A stretch of 25,251 bases of DNA, taken from contig CAYRVF010000083.1 in the NCBI GenBank assembly GCA_964427535.1, positions 1-25,251 on the forward strand, written 5' to 3'. The position numbers and the translations under genes were made by a program. Origin of the DNA: CAYRVF01 sp964427535. GTDB taxonomy: Bacteria; Chloroflexota; Ktedonobacteria; Ktedonobacterales; JADMIN01. The notes under the pieces were generated by a model. The model searched no databases and had not been told where the DNA came from. It saw only the letters and a program-made list of their open reading frames with translations. Below, one piece after another: positions 1 to 7,342 of this stretch; position 1 is the stretch's first letter, and every line of letters starts with the position of its first letter.

Positions 1-2
1 GT

Positions 3-719
3 GCCTCGCGCACGGTGCCCTTCCTGAGCAAGGTCACGACGGTGCCGATGGTGGATTTGGCGACACGCATCATGCTGGGCCAGTCGCTCGCCGAGATGGG
101 CTACGCTGGCCTGCCCGATGGACTCTGGCCAGTACGCCCACTGGTCGCCGTCAAGGGTCCAGTCTTCTCGATGGCGAAGATCGTCGGCGCGGAGATGGCG
201 CTCGGCCCGGAGATGAAGAGCACCGGCGAAGTGATGGGCGTCGACCGGACGTATCCTGCCGCGCTGCATAAGGCGCTGGTGGCGGCAGGCATCAACGTGC
301 CCGCGCACGAGGGCACGGCGTTCGTCTCGATCGCCGACACCGACAAAGTCGAGGCGCTGCCCATCCTGCGCGATCTGGCTGCCGCTGGATATCGCTTCTA
401 CGCCACCGAAGGCACGGCGCGCATGCTCGCGGACGCCGGGTTGGACGTACGGGCGGTCCCCCGTCTCAGCCAGGGCGACGCGCAGATTCTGGCACTCATC
501 CGTAACCGCCAGGTGCAGCTCGTCGTCAATACGCTCTCCAGCGAGCGCGCGCTCATCCACCACGGCGTCGAGGTAGAGGACGGCTTCCGCATCCGGCGCG
601 CGGCGGTCGAGAGCGGCATCCCGTGCCTCACCTCGCTCGATACAGCGCGCGCGGTCGTCGAGACCCTGCGCGACACTGACGGCTACTCCGTGCTGCCGCT
701 GCGCGAGTATCGCGACTGA
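3..719 (+). CDS. carB: Carbamoyl-phosphate synthase large subunit, C-terminal part (5' truncated by window)
   Basis: This is the C-terminal end of the large chain of carbamoyl-phosphate synthase, which makes carbamoyl phosphate for pyrimidine and arginine synthesis in the cytoplasm. The reading frame is open from the first bases of the window and starts with ASRTVPFLSK, a segment typical of the end of the second ATP-grasp half, so the true start lies outside. The next part (MVDLATRIMLGQSL, then MKSTGEVMGVDRTYPAAL) finishes the synthetase domain. The last ~120 residues form the MGS-like allosteric domain: FVSIADTDK, a GYRFYATEGTA strand-turn, and the VVNTLSSE phosphate-binding region. The protein ends normally with a TGA codon. 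The gene may relate functionally to argF further right, but the two are on opposite strands. Identity is secure from the conserved segments; whether the CPSase feeds arginine, pyrimidines or both cannot be read here. Confidence 0.95.
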   Translation, partial: ASRTVPFLSKVTTVPMVDLATRIMLGQSLAEMGYAGLPDGLWPVRPLVAVKGPVFSMAKIVGAEMALGPEMKSTGEVMGVDRTYPAALHKALVAAGINVPAHEGTAFVSIADTDKVEALPILRDLAAAGYRFYATEGTARMLADAGLDVRAVPRLSQGDAQILALIRNRQVQLVVNTLSSERALIHHGVEVEDGFRIRRAAVESGIPCLTSLDTARAVVETLRDTDGYSVLPLREYRD

Positions 720-743
720 CCCCCGCCCCGCATGTGCTACACT
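716..743 (+). promoter_or_regulatory. Candidate promoter of the Nudix gene
   Basis: CTGACC (716-721) and TACACT (738-743) are separated by 16 bp, and TGC directly precedes the -10, making an extended -10. The -35 overlaps the carB stop codon. Transcription would start near 750, giving a leader of about 140 nt. Assigned by eye. Confidence 0.4.
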
Positions 744-750
744 CTTCTGA

Positions 751-867
751 GCATGGACGCCGCGCTGAGAAGGCCTCTCGCCGTGCCGCAGGGTCCATGC
801 GGACGCCATCCTCGAAGGTGAGACAGCGCACCTCCGGCCGAGCGACAGACGTCACTATCCGCCGGAG
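751..867 (+). other. Hairpin-rich leader upstream of the Nudix gene
   Basis: Three successive stems can be drawn between the candidate promoter and the start codon. GCATGGAC (751-758) pairs with GTCCATGC (793-800). GGTG (817-820) pairs with CACC (829-832). CTCCGGC (832-838) pairs with GCCGGAG (861-867), ending 11 nt before the Shine-Dalgarno stretch. I could not match this to a known riboswitch class. A GCTGAGA string inside recalls the TPP riboswitch, but the other TPP elements are absent. Confidence 0.3.
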
Positions 868-891
868 CAGGGATTGTGGGAGAGCATACGC

Positions 892-1347
892 ATGCCCTCG
901 GTCGGAGTCTTCGCCGCGGTCTACGATGAGAAAGGTCACATCCTGCTAGTCCGCTCAGCCACTGGACGCAAAGCCTGGTCGCTGCCCGGCGGCGGCATGG
1001 AGCGCGGAGAGTCGCCCGACGAGGCGCTGCGGCGCGAGGTGGAGGAGGAGGCCGGATACGCCGTCAGGACCGGACGCTTGATCGGTGTCTACTCCACTCC
1101 CTTCAAAGACAATCTGGTGATGACCTTCGAGGCGCACGCCGTCAGAACGACCAAATGGGCGCCCAACTCCGAAATCTCCGAGTTCGGCTGGTTCGCGCCC
1201 AACGCTCTCCCCGAGCCCATCCGCCCCCGCGCGCTCATTCGCATCGAGGATGCCTTGGCCCACCGGCACGGCGTCGTCCGCGTGTTCAAGCGCGACGAGG
1301 GGTTATCTCTCCCCCCTGCCCCTCCCCTTAGAGCGGAGGGGTCGTGA
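892..1347 (+). CDS. Nudix hydrolase
   Basis: A 151-residue single-domain Nudix hydrolase, a family that cleaves nucleoside diphosphates linked to another moiety, using Mg2+. The Nudix box lies at about residues 33-55: GGGMERGESPDEALRREV followed by EEEAGY, with all the catalytic glutamates present. The substrate cannot be told from the motif. I chose the ATG at 892 because GGGAG sits 7-8 nt upstream; an in-frame TTG at 874 is less likely. The last ~13 codons (Pro/Leu-rich, ending RAEGS) lie inside the first hairpin of a G/C-rich intergenic repeat, so the natural C-terminus may have been extended or replaced by repeat sequence. The gene follows carB but has its own candidate promoter, so the two need not be cotranscribed. 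Confidence 0.88.
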   Translation: MPSVGVFAAVYDEKGHILLVRSATGRKAWSLPGGGMERGESPDEALRREVEEEAGYAVRTGRLIGVYSTPFKDNLVMTFEAHAVRTTKWAPNSEISEFGWFAPNALPEPIRPRALIRIEDALAHRHGVVRVFKRDEGLSLPPAPPLRAEGS

Positions 1348-1498
1348 GGCGGGCGGAGGGTCAGGCTTCTGGACGGTGGAGGGGCCTCGCCCCCGACCCC
1401 TCTCCCCGCGGGGAGAGGGGCTTTTCCGCATAGACCAACCTGTTGCCGATCATCACCAACACCCGAATAGCGCCCCCTTCCCTTGAGGGAACGGGGGG
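1307..1498. repeat. Composite three-hairpin intergenic repeat, copy 1
   Basis: Three G/C-rich inverted repeats are spaced by about 78 bp centre to centre. Module 1 (about 1318-1341) has CCCCTCC and GGAGGGG arms followed by TCGTGAGGC. Module 2 carries the flank GGGGCCTCGCCCCCG and a perfect 24-bp palindrome at 1397-1420 followed by CTTTT. Module 3 (1473-1498) has CCCCCTTCCC and GGGAACGGGGG arms. The same order occurs at 6177-6390 and 13515-13720. Module 1 overlaps the end of the Nudix gene, and module 2 with its T-run could terminate transcription there. Confidence 0.75.
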
Positions 1499-1523
1499 TA
1501 GGTTCCTCAGACAGCCCGCCGGA

Positions 1524-1552
1524 TTGACGGCGTATGGCCGCTATGCTAAGGT
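1524..1552 (+). promoter_or_regulatory. Candidate promoter of the TM2-domain gene
   Basis: TTGACG (1524-1529) and TAAGGT (1547-1552) lie 17 bp apart, a standard sigma-70 spacing with a strong -35 and a weak -10. The leader to the GTG start at 1710 would be about 150 nt. No conserved RNA element was recognised in it. Confidence 0.4.
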
Positions 1553-1709
1553 AGCGCGGAGTGGGTTGCTCGCCTGCGTCTGGCACCGCACTGCTCGACA
1601 AGGACTCTTTCGTTCGTAATGCATCTCGCCCGCGCCGGGCGATTCATGTCTGGGCGCATGTCATGAGAGCGCGCCCAATGGTGGCTGGTTGGAAGGGAGG
1701 AGGGGGCCT

Positions 1710-3602
1710 GTGAGTGTCGATATCGCGCGGATGACCGCGCATCTCACCCCCGCGCAACAGGAAGAAATCGCTCGCGCGTACCGGCGCACGTCGGAGAACG
1801 CCACGACCGCGTTTCTGCTCTGCTTTTTTCTCGGTATCTTCGGTGCCCACCGATTCTATCTGCGTCAGTGGGGCAGCGCGCTGCTGCACCTCGTGCTGGC
1901 CATCATCGCCGCCGGGCTTCTCGTCTACGTCGTGCTGCAACAGCCGGCGCTGGCCGTCGCCACGACGCTCATCAGCATCGCGGCGGTGCTCCTCTTCATT
2001 GACCTCGTCTGGGAGATCGTCGATCTCTTCCGCATAGACGGTCAGATTCACCGACACAATCTCAAGATCGCCGAGGGCCTCATCGGCGCCGTCGCCATCG
2101 AGGACCCGACCGTCGTGCGGCAGGCGATGGAGAAGCTCGACAGCATGGTGACCCAGGCCGAGCAGCGTGCCGACACGGCCGCCGCCTCGGAGGAAGCTGC
2201 GACCGAGCGCGTCGCCGATGCCGAGTCCGCGACGGGCACGCCGGAAGTGTTCGCCGCCGGATCGGGCGTTATCACACGTGACGACGTAGAGCATGCCCGC
2301 GAGCTGGCGGAGGATGCTTCGGCGGTCTCAACCGGGCATTTCGTCTCGACTACCGAGACGACGATTAGCGGCGACCCCGACGCCGCACCAGAGACGCCCG
2401 TCACGACGAGCGCGAGTGAGTCCGACACACACCAGCGCATCATCGGCACCGGCGAGACCGCGAGCGAAGACGCGGTGGAAGACGTCCCCGGCATCGGCGA
2501 AGACGTGCTCGGCGCGGCGGCAGTCGTCGGAGGCGTCGCGGCGGTCGAGGGCATCTCGTCCCGCGAGACGACCACCGAGAGCCACAGCGAGACGAGCTAC
2601 AGCCACACCGACAGCGTTGAGGTGGATGACACCGTCGCCGCCGCCGACGTGTCCGAGGAACAGGTAGCCGAAGCGGACGAGGTCGAGTCCGTCGCGGCGC
2701 CGTTCCCTGAGATGGTGCCGGTCGTCACCGACGAGTACGGCCCCACCGATAGGTTCGTTCCGGTCGTCCTCGACGAGGACCAGACGGACCGTCACCCGCA
2801 CGTCCACCACATCAAGCCTGTCGCGGACCTGGATGTGGCGCCCCGCGAGCCCGTCTATGTGGACGTCCCGGACTACCTCCCCGAGCGCACTCCTGAGCCA
2901 CCCGTTGAGGTCGCTGCCCCCGCGCCGCCGGTGCCGTCTGACGATGAGGGCATCGCCGCGCTGGGTTGGGGACTTGAGAGCGCCGATCAGCCGCCAGCAG
3001 AGGCGTTCGTACCGCCGGTCGTGCCGCTGACGGCAGAGCCGTTCGAGGTCGTCGAGCCGCCCGCCGAGATGGCCGTCGCGGAGGAAGTGCCCAACGCGGT
3101 CGTCATCGAGACGGAGAGCGTCGAGGCGCAGACCAGCACTGGCGAGACACTGGCCGAGCTGGCGGGCTTCGTGGGCGTAGCGGGTGCCGCCGGTGTCGCC
3201 GCGACCGAGTTCGCCGCGGAGCAGGTGACCCCGGCGGCAGAGCCAGCTGAGCAGCCAACGCCTGAAGCCCCAGCGGCCGAGACTCCGGCGTTCGATGCCG
3301 TCGCCACACCGACAGCCGAAGCCGCGGCATCTGAACCAGTGGAGGAAGCGCCCCGCAAGATGAAGCGCGTGCGTGTGGTGCGCAAGATCGTCGTGGATGG
3401 CCAGGTCGTGGACGAGCAGGTCGTCGAGGAGCTGGTGCCCGTCGACACTGACACATCTCAGACTGCCCAGGCCATGCAGGACTCACTCGGTCACAAGTCG
3501 CCAGAGGAGATCGCGCAGATGGCGCACCTCACCGACTCTGAGATCGAAGTGCGCCGCCGCATCGAGTCGCAGCCCCGGCCAGACGGCACCACGGAGGTGT
3601 AG
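1710..3602 (+). CDS. TM2-domain membrane protein with long acidic low-complexity tail
   Basis: A protein of 630 residues. Residues 31-107 form a TM2 domain: FLLCFFLGIFGAHRFYL is the conserved first helix and turn, followed by two more hydrophobic segments (about 56-77 and 82-104) ending WEIVDLF. The remaining ~500 residues are rich in Glu, Asp, Ala, Val, Pro and Thr with few aromatic residues, and look disordered. A short basic patch, RKMKRVRVVRKIVVDG, lies about 80 residues from the end, followed by VVDEQVVEELVP. I chose the GTG at 1710 because GGGAGGAGG lies 6-7 nt upstream; an in-frame TTG at 1689 lacks this. The function of TM2 proteins in bacteria is mostly unknown; they are small membrane proteins, so the tail is the unusual part. 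It stands alone between a repeat and a terminator. Confidence 0.8.
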   Translation: MSVDIARMTAHLTPAQQEEIARAYRRTSENATTAFLLCFFLGIFGAHRFYLRQWGSALLHLVLAIIAAGLLVYVVLQQPALAVATTLISIAAVLLFIDLVWEIVDLFRIDGQIHRHNLKIAEGLIGAVAIEDPTVVRQAMEKLDSMVTQAEQRADTAAASEEAATERVADAESATGTPEVFAAGSGVITRDDVEHARELAEDASAVSTGHFVSTTETTISGDPDAAPETPVTTSASESDTHQRIIGTGETASEDAVEDVPGIGEDVLGAAAVVGGVAAVEGISSRETTTESHSETSYSHTDSVEVDDTVAAADVSEEQVAEADEVESVAAPFPEMVPVVTDEYGPTDRFVPVVLDEDQTDRHPHVHHIKPVADLDVAPREPVYVDVPDYLPERTPEPPVEVAAPAPPVPSDDEGIAALGWGLESADQPPAEAFVPPVVPLTAEPFEVVEPPAEMAVAEEVPNAVVIETESVEAQTSTGETLAELAGFVGVAGAAGVAATEFAAEQVTPAAEPAEQPTPEAPAAETPAFDAVATPTAEAAASEPVEEAPRKMKRVRVVRKIVVDGQVVDEQVVEELVPVDTDTSQTAQAMQDSLGHKSPEEIAQMAHLTDSEIEVRRRIESQPRPDGTTEV

Positions 3603-3639
3603 GCCAGCGTCTCCCATTCCTGGCGAGGCATCACAGTGC

Positions 3640-3676
3640 GAGAAGGCGTCCCTGGATGGGGCGCCTTCTTCTCATT
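3640..3676 (+). terminator. Rho-independent-like terminator after the TM2 gene
   Basis: AGAAGGCGTCCC (3641-3652) pairs over 12 bp, with one G-U, with GGGGCGCCTTCT across a TGGAT loop, followed by a T-rich TCTCATTGTT. It lies about 40 nt after the stop codon. Confidence 0.7.
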
Positions 3677-3727
3677 GTTCGCGATCACTGCTCAGGACGA
3701 ATTTGCGATGCTACCCAAATGACCAGG

Positions 3728-3756
3728 TTGACGAATAAGATATATCGTATTATATC
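3728..3756 (+). promoter_or_regulatory. PadR-gene promoter with overlapping operator-like palindrome
   Basis: TTGACG (3728-3733) and TATATC (3751-3756) are 17 bp apart. The AT-rich spacer and -10 form an inverted repeat: GATATA at 3739-3744 and TATATC at 3751-3756 around TCGTAT. ATAT/CGATAT-type palindromes are common operators for PadR regulators, so autoregulation is a reasonable inference. The block stands out because the surroundings are G/C-rich. Confidence 0.5.
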
Positions 3757-3841
3757 TAATACTGATACCGTTGTTGGTAGAGCGCGACGACGAAGGTCAA
3801 TCGCCTTGTATACGTTGTCGCGAGTTCAGGAGGTGCAACGT

Positions 3842-4912
3842 ATGTTTGGCGAAGGTTTTGGCCCACAATTTGGTCCTGAAGAGGGCTACGGGCCAGGAAC
3901 AGAGAATGCGGGACCCGAGGATTGGGCAGGCTATGGCCCGATGGGGTATGGTCCGTATGGCAAGGCGTGGCGAGGCGGCTATGGGCCGCGTCCGCCGTTT
4001 GGGCCGAAGGGGCCGTTTGGGCCGAAGGGGCCGTTTGGGCCAGGAGGGCCGTTCGGAGCGTGGGGCCAGTATGGGCCGCCGATGTTCGGGCCGCGCGCCC
4101 GCTGGGCACGGAAATTCTTTGGAGGGATGGGACCGGGTATGGGACCGGGCAAGGGGACACGACGTGGCCCGCGCATGTTTGGCCGCGGCGCGATCAAGTA
4201 CGCGCTACTCGACCTGCTCCAGGAGCGGCCGAAGCACGGCTATGAGATGATGAAGGAGCTGGAAGACCGCAGTGGCGGCTTCTACGCGCCGAGTGCCGGG
4301 GCGATCTACCCCACGCTGCAGTTGCTTGAAGATCGCGGCTGGGTGACCTCTCAGGAGGTCGAGGGCAAGCGCGTGTACTCGATCACCGACGCGGGCCGCT
4401 CGGAGCTCGCGGACTTCCGGCAGCGCGGCGAGCAGTTTGGTCCGGGGCCATTCGGACCGCCCTGGGCGCGTGAGGGACACCACCATCACCATCATGAGCA
4501 TGGCGAGCGCGGTGAGCGTACCCGCGACCGCGAGTGGCGCGGCGACGAGTGGCGTGGTGGTCCGTGGGGACGCGGCCCCTTCGGCTGGGGCGAGGCGCCT
4601 GAGTGGCGTGGCCTGATGCGTGAGGGAGGCGAGGTCGCAGCGCTGATGCGCAAGGCGGCGATGGTCGCGGCCTCTGATCCGACACGACAATCCGAGCTGC
4701 TCGCGCATGTGCGGAGCATCGTCGAGCGCGCGGGCGCCGAGCTGCGCCAGTTCCTCGACGAAGCCAGCGCGGCGCGCCAGCGGCAGACCCCGCCGAGCGG
4801 CACCGAGTCCGGCCAGAGTTCTGCCCAGGGTTCCGCTCAGGCGCCTTCCTCTGAAGGCACCAGCACGCCCGAGAATCCCTCCACCGAAGGGGGCGAGACG
4901 ACGGTTCTGTAG
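3842..4912 (+). CDS. PadR-family transcriptional regulator with Gly/Pro-rich N-terminal repeats and His cluster
   Basis: A 356-residue protein with a central PadR winged helix at about residues 112-190: YALLDLLQERPKHGYEMMKEL, then SAGAIYPTLQLLEDRGWV and GKRVYSITDAGRSEL. These are the conserved recognition-helix and wing segments. The first ~110 residues are almost only Gly, Pro, Phe and Tyr and contain four copies of a six-residue PFGPKG-like unit. After the winged helix come six consecutive histidines (213-218), an Arg/Asp/Glu/Trp-rich stretch, and a helical region (about 256-310) that fits the PadR dimerisation helix. The tail is Ser/Gln/Pro-rich. The ATG at 3842 is favoured by AGGAGGTG just upstream. 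Typical PadR proteins have 100-200 residues, so the flanking regions are unusual. The His cluster could bind metal, which is inference. The effector is unknown, and no obvious target gene such as an ABC transporter adjoins it. Confidence 0.88.
   Translation: MFGEGFGPQFGPEEGYGPGTENAGPEDWAGYGPMGYGPYGKAWRGGYGPRPPFGPKGPFGPKGPFGPGGPFGAWGQYGPPMFGPRARWARKFFGGMGPGMGPGKGTRRGPRMFGRGAIKYALLDLLQERPKHGYEMMKELEDRSGGFYAPSAGAIYPTLQLLEDRGWVTSQEVEGKRVYSITDAGRSELADFRQRGEQFGPGPFGPPWAREGHHHHHHEHGERGERTRDREWRGDEWRGGPWGRGPFGWGEAPEWRGLMREGGEVAALMRKAAMVAASDPTRQSELLAHVRSIVERAGAELRQFLDEASAARQRQTPPSGTESGQSSAQGSAQAPSSEGTSTPENPSTEGGETTVL
3994..4065 (+). repeat. 18-bp tandem repeat inside the PadR gene
   Basis: Four head-to-tail copies of GCCGTTTGGGCCGAAGGG. 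The first two are identical, the third differs near its end and the fourth is more diverged. Each encodes a PFGPKG-like hexapeptide, so the repeat keeps the frame. Such a tract can change copy number by slippage. Confidence 0.85.
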
Positions 4913-4932
4913 GGGCGAGGCATGCCTCGCCC
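4913..4932. repeat. 20-bp perfect palindrome after the PadR stop codon
   Basis: GGGCGAGG, CATG, CCTCGCCC form a perfect palindrome starting at the base after the TAG stop. It has no T-run. It resembles short G/C-rich intergenic palindromes and differs from the three-hairpin repeat. Confidence 0.6.
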
Positions 4933-4970
4933 GCGCCTCTCTTGAGAGGTGAACACTGCGATGCAGCGAC

Positions 4971-5000
4971 GAAGCCTCCATCCGTGCGGATGGAGGCTTC
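4971..5000. terminator. Terminator-like hairpin between padR and pfk
   Basis: GAAGCCTCCATCC (4971-4983) pairs perfectly over 13 bp with GGATGGAGGCTTC (4988-5000) across a GTGC loop. The following ACCGTCTCTT is only weakly T-rich. It is the likely end of the padR transcript. The remaining ~125 bp before pfk contain a small CCAGG-CATT-CCTGG hairpin (about 5078-5091) but no promoter that I would defend. Confidence 0.6.
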
Positions 5001-5127
5001 ACCGTCTCTTGCGCTCACCGCCTTGTACGCCTCCATACGTGAGCGCCCCCCGCTAAGCCCAGACGTGCGATGATGAGTCCAGGCATTCCTGGGCCTCTCG
5101 TGCGAACATGTGAGAAAGGATAGGTAG

Positions 5128-6171
5128 ATGCAGATCGGAGTGCTCACAGGCGGCGGCGACTGCGGCGGACTAAACGCGGCGATTCGCGCGGTGGTTATCC
5201 GCGCGGCGCGTGCGGGACATACGGTGCTGGGCATCCAGGATGGTTGGGCGGGCATGGTCGAGGCGCGGGGCGAGCCACTGACGCCGCGCGATGTGGCAGG
5301 CATTGTCGGCCTCGGCGGCACGATCCTGGGCAGCTCGCGCACGAATCCTGAAAAGATCCCCAATGGCTACGAGCGCGTGGCCGAGACGTTCCGCGCGCTG
5401 CGGCTGGATGCGCTGGTCGCCATCGGCGGCGACGACACGCTGGGAGTCGCGGCGACGCTGGTGCAGCGGGGCCTGCCCGTCGTCGGCGTGCCCAAGACGA
5501 TGGACAACGACCTCAGTGCCACGGATGCGTGCATCGGCTTCGAGACAGCGGTAGAGCGGGTGACGACAGCCTGCGACTACCTGCGCACGACGGCTGACTC
5601 ACACCACCGGGTGATGGTGGTCGAGGTGATGGGACGCCACGCGGGCTGGGTCGCCACCGAAGGCGGGCTCGCGGGTGGCGCGGACGTCATCCTCGTGCCC
5701 GAGGAGCGCGCCACCATCACGAGCGTCGCGGAGCGCCTGAAGCGCCGCAAGCAGGACGGGTATTCATCTAGCCTGGTCGTCGTGGCCGAGGGCGCGGACA
5801 TCGAGGGGCTGCAGGTTGCCGCGGAGGGCGAGGGTGGCGGGTCGGTCGATGCGTTCGGCCACGCCCAGCTCGTCGCGCGCGGGCTAGGCGAGGTGCTGGC
5901 CGAGAAGCTTGGTGAGCTGACGGGCATCGAGACACGGGCGATGGTGCCCGGGCACCTCCAGCGCGGCGGCCCACCGACGGCATACGATCGCGTGCTGGGC
6001 GCGCGGCTCGGCGCGGCGGCGGTCGATCTCGCGCTGGCCGGTCAGTTTGGCAAGGCGGCAGTGCTGCGTGGCATGAAAATCGTGCCGGTGGACCTCGCCG
6101 AAACTGTCGAGGTCAATCGCACCGTCGACCTCGATCTCTACCATCTCGCCGACAGCCTGACCATCGAGTAG
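5128..6171 (+). CDS. 6-phosphofructokinase, PPi-dependent type by signature
   Basis: A 347-residue phosphofructokinase, which phosphorylates fructose 6-phosphate in glycolysis in the cytoplasm. N-terminal GVLTGGGDCGGLNAAIR is the phosphoryl-donor loop. GGDDTLGVA (residues ~99-107) and VPKTMDNDL carry the donor-selecting positions. MGRHAGWVA and VPGHLQRGG bind the sugar phosphate. In characterised enzymes, ATP-dependent forms have Gly in the GGDG motif, whereas Asp there plus Lys in PKTxDND goes with pyrophosphate as donor, which is the pattern here. Length fits the short group-III enzymes. AAAGGATAGG lies upstream of the ATG with normal spacing. If the PPi prediction is right, the reaction would be reversible and could serve gluconeogenesis as well. 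Donor choice from two residues is an inference and would need biochemical proof. Confidence 0.9.
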   Translation: MQIGVLTGGGDCGGLNAAIRAVVIRAARAGHTVLGIQDGWAGMVEARGEPLTPRDVAGIVGLGGTILGSSRTNPEKIPNGYERVAETFRALRLDALVAIGGDDTLGVAATLVQRGLPVVGVPKTMDNDLSATDACIGFETAVERVTTACDYLRTTADSHHRVMVVEVMGRHAGWVATEGGLAGGADVILVPEERATITSVAERLKRRKQDGYSSSLVVVAEGADIEGLQVAAEGEGGGSVDAFGHAQLVARGLGEVLAEKLGELTGIETRAMVPGHLQRGGPPTAYDRVLGARLGAAAVDLALAGQFGKAAVLRGMKIVPVDLAETVEVNRTVDLDLYHLADSLTIE

Positions 6172-6176
6172 CGGAA

Positions 6177-6390
6177 CCTCTCCCCCTACCACCTCCCCTC
6201 TCAGGGGAGGGGTCGTGGGGCGAGGAATATGGCTGAGGGCAAGGATGGTCTGAGGCAAGGATGCAAGGGGCCTCACCCCCGGCCCTCTCCATGCGGGGAG
6301 AGGGGAGGTCGCTTAGTGGGCGTATCGCCCGAAGGTAACGAACGTGGCTCCCCCTTCCCCTCGCGAGGGGAAGGGGGCCGGGGGGATGAG
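6177..6390. repeat. Composite three-hairpin intergenic repeat, copy 2
   Basis: This fills the gap between the convergent pfk and argF genes. Module 1 (6192-6212) has CTCCCCT and AGGGGAG arms followed by GGTCGTGGGGC. Module 2 (about 6268-6306) has the flank GGGGCCTCACCCCCG and then CCCTCTCC and GGGGAGAGGG arms around ATGC. Module 3 (6350-6377) is a perfect 28-bp palindrome with CCCCCTTCCCCTCG as its left half. It ends a few bases from the argF stop codon, so these hairpins may also terminate both transcripts. Confidence 0.78.
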
Positions 6391-6394
6391 GCCC

Positions 6395-7342
6395 TCACGC
6401 CGAGAGGCTGGCAGCCGCCGTGCGGGCGCCGAGAAGCGCCAGCAGTATCGCCTTCTGCACGTGCAGCCGGTTCTCCGCTTGGACGAAGACGCGCGACTGC
6501 GGGCCGTCGAGCACATCGTCGGTGATTTCCTGGCCGCGATGGGCGGGCAGCGGGTGCATCACGATGGCGTCGGGCCGGGCGTGCGTGAGCAGAGTGGCAT
6601 TCACCTGATACGGCGAGAAGATGGCTGTGCGGCGGTCGTGCTCGCTCTCCTGGCCCATACTCGTCCAGACGTCGGTGTAGAGTACGTCGGCGCCAGTAGC
6701 GGCGTCGGTGGGGCTGTGCAGCAGCGTGAGGCTGCCGCCGGAGCGCTCGCTCTCGCGCTGTGCCGCCGCGACGACCACCGGGTCTGGCTCGAAGCCTTCG
6801 GGCGTAGCAAAGCGCACGTGCATGCCTGCGCGTGCGGCCGCCTGCAGCAGCGAATGCGCGACGTTGTTGCCGTCCCCAACATAGGCCAGCGTCTGCCCGG
6901 CGGGGTCACCGCGCTGCTCGGCGATGGTGAAGAGGTCGGTCAGGCCCTGGCATGGGTGGTGGCCGTCAGTCAGCCCGTTGATCACCGGCACATACGCGGC
7001 GCGCGCGAACTCCTCGACGGTGGCGTGTGAGAACGTGCGCAGGACGATGCCGTCCACGTAGCTGCTGAGCACGCGTGCGACGTCGGCGACTGATTCGCGC
7101 TGGCCCAGGCCGACTTCCTGCGGCGAGAGGTAGAGGCACTGCGCGCCAAGCTCTTGCGCGGCGAGGGTGAACGAGACGCGCGTCCGCAGCGAGGGCTTCT
7201 CGAAGAGCAACGCCAGCGTGCGCCCTTGCAATGGCGTGCCCAGTCCAGGCCGCGCGCGGGTGCGTTTGAGCAGAGTTGCCTGCGCGTAGAGCGCCTCTAT
7301 CTCGCTCTGGGTCAGGTCGTCCAGCGTGAGCAGATGGCTCAT
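6395..7342 (-). CDS. argF: Ornithine carbamoyltransferase
   Basis: A 315-residue enzyme that transfers the carbamoyl group to ornithine to give citrulline in arginine synthesis. KPSLRTRVSF (residues 49-58) is the carbamoyl-phosphate loop. LRTFSH and HPCQGLTDL (129-137) complete the substrate site. VGDGNNVAHSL (155-165) and the SMG loop, DVWTSMGQE (224-232), identify ornithine rather than aspartate as acceptor. HPLPAHRGQEITDD (263-276) corresponds to the catalytic HCLP segment, but with Pro in place of the usual Cys. The C-terminus, QAENRLHVQKAI, is typical. I chose the ATG at 7342 for the GGAAGGAG Shine-Dalgarno 7 nt upstream and because homologues start here; the open frame continues further into the T-box leader. 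Regulation is through that T-box, described separately. Confidence 0.93.
   Translation of the reverse strand: MSHLLTLDDLTQSEIEALYAQATLLKRTRARPGLGTPLQGRTLALLFEKPSLRTRVSFTLAAQELGAQCLYLSPQEVGLGQRESVADVARVLSSYVDGIVLRTFSHATVEEFARAAYVPVINGLTDGHHPCQGLTDLFTIAEQRGDPAGQTLAYVGDGNNVAHSLLQAAARAGMHVRFATPEGFEPDPVVVAAAQRESERSGGSLTLLHSPTDAATGADVLYTDVWTSMGQESEHDRRTAIFSPYQVNATLLTHARPDAIVMHPLPAHRGQEITDDVLDGPQSRVFVQAENRLHVQKAILLALLGARTAAASLSA

Noticed and set aside
774..780. CTGAGA string suggesting a TPP riboswitch
   Set aside because: The other conserved TPP parts (CTGAT, the second-arm GCG-AGGGA) are missing.
628..949. Open frames on both strands across the carB-Nudix gap
   Set aside because: They are Arg/Ser/Pro-rich, have no ribosome site and lie over the structured leader; G/C-rich DNA gives such frames by chance.
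2048..3486. Long frames on the opposite strand of the TM2 gene
   Set aside because: They mirror the strongly biased codons of the acidic tail and are Ser/Ala/Thr- or Arg/Pro-rich without domains.
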